In this document: one piece after another, positions 8,523 to 15,228 of the stretch
How the letters are laid out: each line of letters opens with the position of its first letter
Numbering within the stretch: position 1 is the stretch's first letter
Translations under genes and position numbers: made by a program
Notes under the pieces: model-generated
Told to the model about the DNA's origin: nothing
Seen by the model: only the letters and a program-made list of their open reading frames with translations
Databases searched by the model: none
Assembly (NCBI RefSeq): GCF_014645135.1
Contig: NZ_BMLH01000002.1
Location: forward strand, 186,001 to 250,000
DNA: 64,000 bases
Direction of reading: 5' to 3'
Origin: Rheinheimera tangshanensis
Lineage (GTDB): Bacteria > Pseudomonadota > Gammaproteobacteria > Enterobacterales > Alteromonadaceae

Positions 8523-8784
8523 CTATATAAGGTGTCTAGCGCGACACATAATCTGCTTTAAGTCGTCCTGACGGGAGTTCAACACCCTGTCTGCACAAAT
8601 TCCCTATATTTTTACGCAAATTCCCTATGAAAATAATTATTCGCGATCATCCTGATACTTAGTGGTCCTTCCATGCGCTGTGTAAAATACACATTGTCAT
8701 CATCTTGATGCTGAAAAAACGTACCGATGCACTGCTGCTTTCCGTGCCTGCTTTCCGTGTTTTTAAACGTTACTAAATGTAACG
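8492..8784 (-). ncRNA. Putative CsrB/Rsm-family regulatory sRNA
   Basis: A predicted RNA of about 293 nt in an otherwise empty 547-base gap. Leftward, it would start at a 6-bp hairpin (CGTTAC, ATTTA, GTAACG; 8784-8768) and end at the terminator at 8491. Eight GGA motifs occur, at 8754-8756, 8741-8743, 8670-8672, 8666-8668, 8650-8652, 8622-8624, 8601-8603 and 8566-8568. Two sit in small hairpin loops (ATCAGGATGAT, GTCAGGACGAC). Two are in a tandem GCACGGAAAGCAG-like repeat and two in repeated ATAGGGAATTTG. GGA in loops is the CsrA/RsmA-binding signature of CsrB, CsrC and RsmX/Y/Z RNAs, which sequester CsrA. Family membership is inferred; no covariance model was run. Confidence 0.65.
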
Positions 8785-8790
8785 GACTTA

Positions 8791-8818
8791 AATCTACTCC
8801 GATTTTTCAGAATGGCAA
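8791..8818 (-). promoter_or_regulatory. Promoter of the CsrB-like RNA
   Basis: Leftward: TTGCCA (8813-8818, 5 of 6 bases), a 16-bp spacer and TAGATT (8791-8796, 4 of 6) place +1 near 8784, exactly at the first base of the 5' hairpin. Confidence 0.5.
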
Positions 8819-8913
8819 TACAACGGTATAAAAAAAATACAAAAAAATTGAACTTTTTTGTAATATTATTATAAATCAATTGGTTAGGTTGTTGTTTTGT
8901 GGTTTTTAGGTCG

Positions 8914-8931
8914 CGTGAGTCATATCTCACA
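8914..8931. promoter_or_regulatory. GacA/UvrY-like palindrome upstream of the sRNA
   Basis: Read leftward: TGTGAG-ATATGA-CTCACG. GTGAG and CTCAC form an exact inverted repeat with a 6-bp centre, resembling the TGTAAG-N6-CTTACA sites of GacA/UvrY that control CsrB/Rsm RNAs. Its centre lies about 138 bp upstream of the predicted +1, in the range reported for distal UvrY or GacA sites. Confidence 0.45.
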
Positions 8932-8979
8932 AATAGAACATAATCAGCTGGTGATTGGTGCGGATGGCGTTGCAGAGAT

Positions 8980-9003
8980 AAAAAAACCAGGCATGGAGCC
9001 TGG
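8980..9003 (-). terminator. Terminator of cytochrome c4 gene
   Basis: Read leftward: CCAGGC, a 5-nt loop, GCCTGG, then seven T residues. It lies 23 nt after the stop codon; a textbook intrinsic terminator. Confidence 0.85.
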
Positions 9004-9026
9004 CTTTATGCAGAGTCAAAGAGCTA

Positions 9027-9653
9027 CTAGTGTAAACCACCCACATATTTAGACAGAACTTCAATATCTTCGTCAGTCAGTTTCTTAGCAACGTCACGCA
9101 TCATGCCGTTCATGTCATTGGCGCGTGAGCCATTACGGAAAGACTCCAACTGAGTTTTTACGTAAGCCGCGTGCTGGAAAGAGATTTTAGGAAAGCCAGC
9201 TAAGCTATGACCAACACCCCGTGGACCATGACAAGCGATACAGGCTGTAACACCTCGCTCCATATCACCACCGCGGAATAATTTCTCACCTTTAGCTACT
9301 ACATCTTCCGGCGTGCTGCCTTCTTTCATAGTTTGGCTAGAGTAATACGCTGCCAGATCTTTCATATCTTGCTCAGATAGAGCAGCAACCATACCGGCCA
9401 TCACAGCATTGTTACGACCTTCTTTACCACCTGTAGCTGCGCCGAGCTTAAACTCTTTTAATTGCTTAAAAATATAACCAGCATGTTGACCAGCAATTTT
9501 TGGATATAAATCGGTTGGGCTATTCCCGTCCATGCCATGACAGGCTGCACAAGTTACGGATTTAGCTTTACCTGCTTCAGCATCCCCATCGGCTGCATAA
9601 GCTGTACTGATTAACCCTAAAAAGAGCGTGAGTGGAAGTGCGAATTTTTTCAT
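9027..9653 (-). CDS. Cytochrome c4 (di-haem)
   Basis: A 208-aa periplasmic protein: signal peptide (MKKFALPLTLFLGLISTAYA) and two homologous class I cytochrome c domains, each with CxxCH (C35-C38-H39 and C138-C141-H142). The domain linker and the repeated KIAGQHAGYIFKQL / KISFQHAAYVKTQL halves are typical of cytochrome c4, which donates electrons to terminal oxidases. The longer frame to 9698 is rejected because the ATG at 9653 begins a perfect signal peptide and has CGGA upstream. Divergent from engB, the common gammaproteobacterial arrangement. Confidence 0.93.
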   Translation of the reverse strand: MKKFALPLTLFLGLISTAYAADGDAEAGKAKSVTCAACHGMDGNSPTDLYPKIAGQHAGYIFKQLKEFKLGAATGGKEGRNNAVMAGMVAALSEQDMKDLAAYYSSQTMKEGSTPEDVVAKGEKLFRGGDMERGVTACIACHGPRGVGHSLAGFPKISFQHAAYVKTQLESFRNGSRANDMNGMMRDVAKKLTDEDIEVLSKYVGGLH

Positions 9654-9834
9654 TTTTTTTCCGTCTCTGTCCGCGTTGAACCGCCAGTGATCTGGCAACC
9701 AAATTGAATAACCCTACATTTTATGTCTATTTTACACGAATCTTGCGCAGATAGAATCCCATAAATCACAGTAAAGCTTCTGTGGATCTTCAGGATCCGT
9801 TACACTATAGCCAAATTTACAGCCGGAGCTGACA

Positions 9835-10449
9835 GTGTACAAAGCGATCATCAATTATCAGAAAGCAACTTTTCTGACCAGTGCCCCTGATATTAAGGCT
9901 CTGCCCGCAGATACAGGTATCGAAGTTGCCTTTGCTGGTCGTTCAAACGCCGGCAAGTCCAGTGCATTAAATACGCTGACGCGGCAAAATGGTTTAGCCC
10001 GTACCAGTAAAACGCCTGGTCGTACTCAGCTAATTAACACCTTTGCATTAGCTGAAAACCAGCGTCTGATCGATTTACCAGGTTATGGTTTTGCTAAAGT
10101 GCCTTTAGCTGTGAAAGAAAAATGGCAAAAAGCCCTGAGCGAATACCTGATGAAACGCCAGAGTTTAAAAGGCATAGTGGTTTTAATGGATATACGCCAT
10201 CCATTGAAAGACTTAGACCAGGATTTAATTCATTGGGCAGTGCAAAGTAATTTGCAAGTTCTGCTACTGTTGACCAAAGCTGATAAATTAAGTCCGGGGC
10301 CACGTAAAAAAGTGTTGTTAGAAGTGACTGAAGCTTCGATGGCCTTTATGGGCGACGTGACGGTGCAGGTATTCAGTTCTCTGACTAAATTAGGTTTGCC
10401 TGAGTTAGAACAAAAACTGGATCAGTGGTTTAGTGCCGAACAAGAATAA
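9835..10449 (+). CDS. engB: Ribosome biogenesis GTPase EngB (YsxC/YihA)
   Basis: A 204-aa TRAFAC-class GTPase with G1 GRSNAGKS (K41), G2 region KTPGRTQ, G3 DLPGYGFA, G4 TKAD and a G5-like SSL. Length and motifs match E. coli YihA (210 aa), needed for 50S subunit assembly. The start codon is GTG with GGAG six bases upstream; no earlier in-frame ATG fits. It is transcribed towards spf and polA and ends at a strong terminator (10475-10504). Confidence 0.95.
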   Translation: MYKAIINYQKATFLTSAPDIKALPADTGIEVAFAGRSNAGKSSALNTLTRQNGLARTSKTPGRTQLINTFALAENQRLIDLPGYGFAKVPLAVKEKWQKALSEYLMKRQSLKGIVVLMDIRHPLKDLDQDLIHWAVQSNLQVLLLLTKADKLSPGPRKKVLLEVTEASMAFMGDVTVQVFSSLTKLGLPELEQKLDQWFSAEQE

Positions 10450-10474
10450 GTTGTAGAAAAATCCTGAACTTCTG

Positions 10475-10504
10475 AAAAGCAGAGCATAGTCTCTGCTTTT
10501 TTTT
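10475..10504 (+). terminator. engB terminator
   Basis: AAAAGCAGAG, a CATAGT loop and CTCTGCTTTT followed by four more T residues, 26 nt after the engB stop. Confidence 0.85.
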
Positions 10505-10614
10505 GTCCATTTTCGACGGTCTTGCAGTAACGGTAACTGACCTCGGAGGCATTAGGAAAAAAAATTGTGAGAATGGTTGTTCGATGGGTAGAGTGATGGG
10601 TTTTTGTAGGCCTG

Positions 10615-10715
10615 AAAAAAGAAAACCGGCCTTTTTTGAGGAGGCCGGTCATAGCAAACGGGGAGAAGCTATTCAATAATTTCAAATCAACAGGGTGTCT
10701 TGGATTAACAAGACA
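10615..10715 (-). ncRNA. Candidate second sRNA downstream of spf
   Basis: Leftward, a perfect TATAAT (10721-10726) with a weak TTCAAA 16 bp upstream would start an RNA near 10714-10715. Its first bases form a perfect 7-bp hairpin (TGTCTTG, TTAATC loop, CAAGACA; 10715-10696). An unstructured stretch of about 45 nt follows. The 3' end is a GC-rich hairpin (ACCGGCC at 10649-10643, GGCCGGT at 10631-10625) with TTTTCTTTTTT. This gives about 101 nt with the classic layout of a Hfq-type sRNA. No protein-coding frame in it is convincing. A second RNA gene downstream of spf has been described in Vibrionaceae; whether this is related cannot be judged here. Confidence 0.5.
10625..10649 (-). terminator. 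Terminator-like hairpin of candidate sRNA
   Basis: A 7-bp GC-rich stem with an 11-nt loop. Leftward it is followed by TTTT, one C, then six T residues (10615-10625). Confidence 0.65.
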
Positions 10716-10720
10716 ACGCC

Positions 10721-10748
10721 ATTATACATAAAATTATGAATGTTTGAA
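10721..10748 (-). promoter_or_regulatory. Candidate promoter of second sRNA
   Basis: Leftward: TTCAAA (10743-10748, 4 of 6 bases), a 16-bp spacer and a perfect TATAAT (10721-10726), lying between the spf terminator and the candidate RNA's 5' hairpin. Confidence 0.45.
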
Positions 10749-10800
10749 GTATTTGCTCTAAAAAATCTAATTTTATTTCAGTTTTTCTGATCAACAGACA

Positions 10801-10918
10801 AAAAAAACGCCCCACTGCAAGCAGTGGGGCGGCTAAATAAGCCTTTCTTTCTGGTCACTAAATAAGCATTTAAGCTGATTAGTGCTGAAAGATAGAACAT
10901 CTTACCTCTGTACCCTAC
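10801..10918 (-). ncRNA. spf: Spot 42 RNA
   Basis: A 118-nt RNA between polA and engB, the conserved position of spf. Reading leftward from 10918 it opens with GTAGGGTACAGAGGTAAGAT, and I recognise its first 34 bases (through ATCTTTCAG) as the E. coli Spot 42 5' region. The middle diverges. The end has the conserved AGCCGCCCC...GGGGCGTTTTTTT terminator hairpin (arms 10810-10819 and 10821-10830 region). In E. coli this Hfq-dependent RNA base-pairs with catabolic mRNAs such as galK and gltA and is repressed by cAMP-CRP. The single-stranded seed regions at the 5' end are intact here, so target logic may be conserved. Confidence 0.95.
10808..10832 (-). terminator. spf terminator
   Basis: Leftward: CGCCCCACTGC, a short loop and GCAGTGGGGCG, then seven T residues. 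It forms the 3' end of Spot 42. Confidence 0.92.
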
Positions 10919-10925
10919 GAAATTG

Positions 10926-10953
10926 ATTCTACAAGTGTTGATTAAAAAAGCAA
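10926..10953 (-). promoter_or_regulatory. spf promoter
   Basis: Leftward: TTGCTT (10948-10953), a 16-bp spacer and TAGAAT (10926-10931), 7 nt before the conserved Spot 42 +1. Hexamers and spacing are the same as in the tRNA-His promoter. No clear CRP site (TGTGA-N6-TCACA) is visible nearby. Confidence 0.75.
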
Positions 10954-11072
10954 GTGAAGAGCTGTAATTAAACTACAAATATTTAGTGAGACCGTCATTA
11001 ATTTGAAAAAATGTAGCTTAATTACCAATGCTTGAGAGGCTTTTTATCCTAAAATTGTGCACTGCAGGTGGG

Positions 11073-11106
11073 AATAGCTGAGGAAAGAGCGCTCTAGCTA
11101 TTTTTT
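11073..11106 (+). other. Rightward terminator-like hairpin with no known transcript
   Basis: AATAGCT (11073-11079) pairs with AGCTATT (11096-11102), with an inner AGAGCGCTCT palindrome and TTTTTT at 11101-11106. No coding gene precedes it on this strand. It may end an unrecognised short RNA or be chance structure. Confidence 0.3.
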
Positions 11107-11146
11107 GTATCTGATCGATCACGATTCCAAAATGAAAAATAGTTAT

Positions 11147-11171
11147 AAAAAAGCCCCAAACAAGTTGGGGC
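11147..11171 (-). terminator. polA terminator
   Basis: Leftward: GCCCCAA, a 5-nt loop and TTGGGGC, then TTTTTT, about 85 nt after the polA stop. Confidence 0.85.
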
Positions 11172-11256
11172 GAAAAATCAAACTACCAGGAATGGGCATT
11201 TACACACTTAGTAAGACTGGCTGTTTTTTACTAAGTTCAGCCGGATTCCATTTTTT

Positions 11257-14034
11257 TTAATGGGCTTGATCCCAGTTCGGGCCAGAACCAGCTTCTGCTA
11301 GCAAAGGTACATCAAGTGATGCTGCAGTTTGCATAATCTCAACCAGTTCCCTACTGACCCGTTCCAGCTCTTCGGTTTTCACTTCAAACACCAGTTCATC
11401 GTGTACCTGCATAATCATAGCAACAACACCCTCAGGTTGTTTGTCTTGCCAGGCTGCTACTTTGATCATCGCCATCTTAATAATATCGGCCGCAGTGCCT
11501 TGCATAGGCGCATTGATAGCGGCGCGCTCAGCGCCTTTTTTCCGCGCCATGTTTTTGGCATTAATTTCCGGCAGATACAAACGACGGCCAAATAGAGTTT
11601 CAACATAACCTTGTTCGTGCGCCTGGGTACGGGTACGTTCCATATAACCCAACACGCCAGGGAAACGCTCAAAATAAAGGTCAACATACTGCTGAGCTTC
11701 GCCCCGACTGATACCTAACTGGCGTGCCAGACCAAAAGCTGACATGCCATAAATCAGACCGAAGTTCACCGCTTTAGCACGACGGCGTTGTTCTGCACTG
11801 ACCTGGTCCAGCGCTACACCAAAGACTTCAGCAGCTGTGGCTCTGTGAATATCTTTGCCTTGAGCAAAAGCATTGAGCAGAGCAGGGTCACGTGATAAAT
11901 GCGCCATAATGCGTAATTCAATTTGCGAATAGTCGATGGCCAGAATAGTTTTGCCAGGCTCAGCAATAAACGCCTGACGAATACGACGGCCTTCTTCGCT
12001 GCGGATGGGGATATTTTGCAAGTTGGGCTCAGTCGAGCTTAAGCGGCCCGTAGCAGCCACAGCCTGATGGTAAGAAGTATGTACCCGGCCTGTGACTGGA
12101 TTAACAGATAACGGGAGTTTATCGGTGTAGGTCGATTTAAGCTTACTCAGGCCCCGGTGTTCTGTTATAAGTTTTGGAAACTCGTAATCGTGCGCCAGTT
12201 CAGCCAGAACTTCCTCTGCTGTGGATGGCGTGCCTGTGGGCGTTTTTTTCAACACAGGTAAGCCCATCTGTTCAAATAAGATTTCCTGTAATTGCTTAGG
12301 CGAGGACAGGTTAAATTCTTTCCCGGCCATCTGATAAGCTTGTTGCTCTATCTCGCTGATCCGTTTGGCTAAATCCAGACTTTGTTGTGCCAGCAAGTTG
12401 CCATCAATTTTAACCCCGGTACGTTCCATTGCGGATAAAATAGGAACTAGCGGCATTTCGATATCGCGAAAGACTTTGTGTAAACCAGAATGCTGTTCCA
12501 GCATAGGCCATAAGGCCTGATGCAAGCGTAAAGTGACATCAGCATCTTCTGCAGCATAAGGTGAAGCTTGTTCCAGTGCGATTTGGTTAAATGTGATTTG
12601 TTTGGCACCTTTGCCTGCAATGTCTTCAAAACCGATCGTTTTATGACCCAGGTACTTCAGTGCCAGAGAATCCATGTCATGACGCGAGGCTACGCTGTTG
12701 ACTATGTAAGATTCGAGCATAGTGTCAAAACGAATACCGCGCAGTTGGATACCGTGGCGTGCGAGCACACTTTGATCGTACTTCAGGTTTTGACCCACTT
12801 TGGCTTTGCTTTCATCTTCCAGCCAGTTTTTCAGTTCTGCTAATACCCAGTCACGGCTCAGCTGTTCAGGTGCACCTACATAATCATGAGCCAACGGAAT
12901 GTAACAGGCATCACCAGCTGCCAGGGCCAGTGAAATACCCACTATATCGGCCTGCATATAATCCAGGCTGGTGGTTTCGGTATCAAAAGCTACCAGTTCA
13001 ACTTCAGGTAGACGCTTTAACAGCTGCTGAAAGTCCGCTTCGGTCAAAATACATGGGTAGTTGGAGGTGTCAATGCCACTGCCAGATGATTCTGCAGCTG
13101 GTTCGTCCTTGGTTTTTGCTGCTTCCGTTGTAACCGCGGTCGCTGTATCTTTCCCTGCTAACACTTCACTCAACCAGCGTCTAAATTCACAGGCGGCATA
13201 AAGCTCCGCCAGTTTGGTCTGATCTGGTGTTTTGATATCTAAGCTTGTTGGGTCAAGAGAGAGTTCAACATCGGTTTTGATGGTGGCTAACTGATATGAC
13301 AAGGTCAGTTGCTCTTTAAATTCTTGCATTTTTGCCGCTATGGTTTTACTACCACGGAAATTCAGTGCGGCGATTTGATCCAGTTGTTGGTAAAGCTTAT
13401 CTATTGAGCCTATGCCTTGCAGTAATGCTAAAGCTGTTTTTTCACCTACACCAGGTAACCCAGGAATATTGTCAGCTTTATCTCCCATCAGGGCTAAATA
13501 ATCGATAATGAGTTCAGGGCCCACACCAAATTTTTCAGCCACACCAGCAGGATCTAAAATGGTATCTGTCATGGTATTAATTAAGGTGACATGTTGGTCG
13601 ACCAACTGAGCCATATCTTTATCGCCAGTAGATATCAATACATGACGACCTTGCTGACTGGCTTGCACAGCCAAAGTACCAATAACATCGTCCGCTTCAA
13701 CACCACTGATACAAAGCAGAGGTAAGCCCATAGCTTCAATAATTTGATGCAAGGGCGCTATTTGACTACGCAAATCATCGGGCATGGGTGGGCGATGGGC
13801 TTTGTATTCGCTGTACATTTCATTGCGAAAAGTTGGTCCCTTCGCATCAAATACCACGACCATTTGACTGGGTTTATACTGGCGTAACAAACTTTTCAGC
13901 ATGTTGACCACGCCATAAATAGCGCCTGTGGCCTCTCCTTTGGAGTTAGTCAGATGTGGTGGCGAATGATAAGCGCGAAATAAATAAGAAGAACCGTCGA
14001 CCAAAATAAGAGGATTGTCCGGTATAACAACCAT
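11257..14034 (-). CDS. polA: DNA polymerase I
   Basis: A 925-aa three-domain enzyme, close to E. coli PolI (928 aa). An N-terminal 5'-3' exonuclease/FEN domain (about 1-290; [23 protein letters not shown]) is followed by an intact 3'-5' exonuclease (about 330-520) with [20 protein letters not shown] and YAAEDADVT. The polymerase domain carries motif A ([16 protein letters not shown]), motif B ([15 protein letters not shown]) and motif C ([10 protein letters not shown]). The frame extends upstream to 14214, but the first 60 residues are unlike PolI. The ATG at 14034 begins the conserved [12 protein letters not shown], so it is chosen. The enzyme acts in Okazaki-fragment processing and repair. 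Confidence 0.97.
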   Translation of the reverse strand: MVVIPDNPLILVDGSSYLFRAYHSPPHLTNSKGEATGAIYGVVNMLKSLLRQYKPSQMVVVFDAKGPTFRNEMYSEYKAHRPPMPDDLRSQIAPLHQIIEAMGLPLLCISGVEADDVIGTLAVQASQQGRHVLISTGDKDMAQLVDQHVTLINTMTDTILDPAGVAEKFGVGPELIIDYLALMGDKADNIPGLPGVGEKTALALLQGIGSIDKLYQQLDQIAALNFRGSKTIAAKMQEFKEQLTLSYQLATIKTDVELSLDPTSLDIKTPDQTKLAELYAACEFRRWLSEVLAGKDTATAVTTEAAKTKDEPAAESSGSGIDTSNYPCILTEADFQQLLKRLPEVELVAFDTETTSLDYMQADIVGISLALAAGDACYIPLAHDYVGAPEQLSRDWVLAELKNWLEDESKAKVGQNLKYDQSVLARHGIQLRGIRFDTMLESYIVNSVASRHDMDSLALKYLGHKTIGFEDIAGKGAKQITFNQIALEQASPYAAEDADVTLRLHQALWPMLEQHSGLHKVFRDIEMPLVPILSAMERTGVKIDGNLLAQQSLDLAKRISEIEQQAYQMAGKEFNLSSPKQLQEILFEQMGLPVLKKTPTGTPSTAEEVLAELAHDYEFPKLITEHRGLSKLKSTYTDKLPLSVNPVTGRVHTSYHQAVAATGRLSSTEPNLQNIPIRSEEGRRIRQAFIAEPGKTILAIDYSQIELRIMAHLSRDPALLNAFAQGKDIHRATAAEVFGVALDQVSAEQRRRAKAVNFGLIYGMSAFGLARQLGISRGEAQQYVDLYFERFPGVLGYMERTRTQAHEQGYVETLFGRRLYLPEINAKNMARKKGAERAAINAPMQGTAADIIKMAMIKVAAWQDKQPEGVVAMIMQVHDELVFEVKTEELERVSRELVEIMQTAASLDVPLLAEAGSGPNWDQAH

Positions 14035-14179
14035 GATAAGGATCCCTAAATGTTTTGCATAAGCATGCCACAACAGGGCTGGATCAGCCAGCTGTAGCTC
14101 TGTCGCCTTAGTCGTTGAGGCTGCGGCTTTATTAATGGCAAGCTCTTGCCTCAGTTGATACTTTTTTATACGAAAAAGC

Positions 14180-14200
14180 TGTGGATAACTTTGTGGACAG
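14180..14200 (-). promoter_or_regulatory. Two DnaA-box-like sites upstream of polA
   Basis: Leftward, TTATCCACA at 14180-14188 is a perfect DnaA box. CTGTCCACA at 14192-14200 matches 7 of 9 positions in the same orientation, 12 bp apart. They lie about 150 bp before the polA start. DnaA-dependent control of polA is known in E. coli; its presence here is an inference. Confidence 0.45.
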
Positions 14201-14569
14201 ACCATAGGAAACACCCAGAAGATCTGCAGAGAGATTCCGGTGCTTGATGATTAAGTTTATGTATTTAAAAGAAAAAGAAAGGTGATACTACAGGTTCCCT
14301 TATTGTTTTTCTTATTATTCCATTTTGTGGAAAATTATCTCACTTTGGTTACCCGTCGAAAAAGGCGACAGCGTAAGACAATCAAAGTGGGAAAACAGAC
14401 TACCACAAAGATTTTCTTTGCACAGTCCTGTTTTGAATTTTTTTTAACTGAAAAAAATGTCTGTCAGATTGATCAGTTATAAGCAACTTTTGGCTGCAAA
14501 TTTTACCCAAGATAGGCTAAGTTAAATACCAACAAATACAGGGGCTTCCACTATGAAGCATCACGGCGT

Positions 14570-14575
14570 TATAAT
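14570..14575 (+). promoter_or_regulatory. Candidate -10 box of cytochrome c5 gene
   Basis: A perfect TATAAT 39 nt before the ATG. The -35 region is poor (TTCCAC or TCCACT at 14546-14552), so an activator would be expected. Confidence 0.4.
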
Positions 14576-14614
14576 GCCTTAACTTTTGTATGGCTTATTG
14601 ACAGGATTATCCAG

Positions 14615-15013
14615 ATGAAAAAATTCACTTTCGCCTTAGTGCTAATGGCAACTGCTGCAATAGCCAACGTTGCTGCGCAGGAAGCTGACAACGAAGCTCT
14701 GAAAAAACGTCTTGAACCCGTAGGTCAGGTGTACCTGGCTGGTGCTCAGGCTGCTGCAGATACCGGACCTAAAGGCCCACGCACGGGTGAGCAAGTATAC
14801 CAAGGTGCCTGTTTTGCTTGTCATGGTACCGGTGCTTTAGATGCGCCGAAAAAAGGTGATGCAGCCTGGAAACCACGTTTAGCCCAAGGCATGGATATAC
14901 TGAAGAAACATGCCATTGAAGGTATCCGCTCTATGCCTCCACGTGGTACCTGTGGTGATTGTTCTGATGATGAAATTGAAGCAGCAATCAAATTTATGAC
15001 CGAAGGCGTGTAA
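14615..15013 (+). CDS. Cytochrome c5 family protein
   Basis: A 132-aa periplasmic mono-haem cytochrome: signal peptide (MKKFTFALVLMATAAIANVAA), haem motif CFACH (C66, C69, H70), and probable axial Met107 in RSMPPRG. An extra cysteine pair C113/C116 (CGDC) forms the disulfide characteristic of cytochrome c5. Class I c5 proteins shuttle electrons to terminal oxidases. It is monocistronic, between a TATAAT at 14570 and a terminator at 15031. Confidence 0.9.
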   Translation: MKKFTFALVLMATAAIANVAAQEADNEALKKRLEPVGQVYLAGAQAAADTGPKGPRTGEQVYQGACFACHGTGALDAPKKGDAAWKPRLAQGMDILKKHAIEGIRSMPPRGTCGDCSDDEIEAAIKFMTEGV

Positions 15014-15030
15014 ACTTTTTGTTAGCGAAG

Positions 15031-15052
15031 AACGCTGCCTTGGCAGCGTTTT
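15031..15052 (+). terminator. Cytochrome c5 terminator
   Basis: AACGCTGC, a CTTG loop and GCAGCGTT, ending in a short T run, 17 nt after the stop. Confidence 0.75.
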
Positions 15053-15228
15053 CTGTTTCTACTGCTCCAATAGATCCAGTTATTGTATTTATAGCTCGAT
15101 CGTTTATAAGAAGATCTGACCAGCCGACTCATTTTGCCTTCCATCTGCTTAAGCTTTGTGCATAATAGAGATGTTTAAACATCAGTCAGTTTTGGCTGCC
15201 TCGCCTCAAACAAGAATAAGAGAAAAAG

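Larger units (their letters stand above)
14035..14614. other. Gene-free interval between polA and cytochrome c5
   Basis: 580 bases without a convincing gene. It contains two DnaA-box-like sites near polA (14180-14200), an AT-rich middle with loose inverted repeats, and a TATAAT (14570-14575) before the cytochrome gene. Open frames here lack ribosome sites and family resemblance. Confidence 0.6.

Noticed and set aside
10422-10685. Leftward 87-aa open frame between spf and engB
   Set aside because: It runs through the engB terminator and the candidate sRNA terminator, lacks a ribosome site and resembles no protein; the structure is better explained as RNA.
14035-14214. N-terminal extension of polA
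   Set aside because: The 60 extra residues are unlike any PolI and cover DnaA-box-like sites; the ATG at 14034 matches the family start.
14282-14482. 66-aa open frame upstream of the cytochrome c5 gene
   Set aside because: AT-rich low-complexity translation, no ribosome site, no family resemblance.
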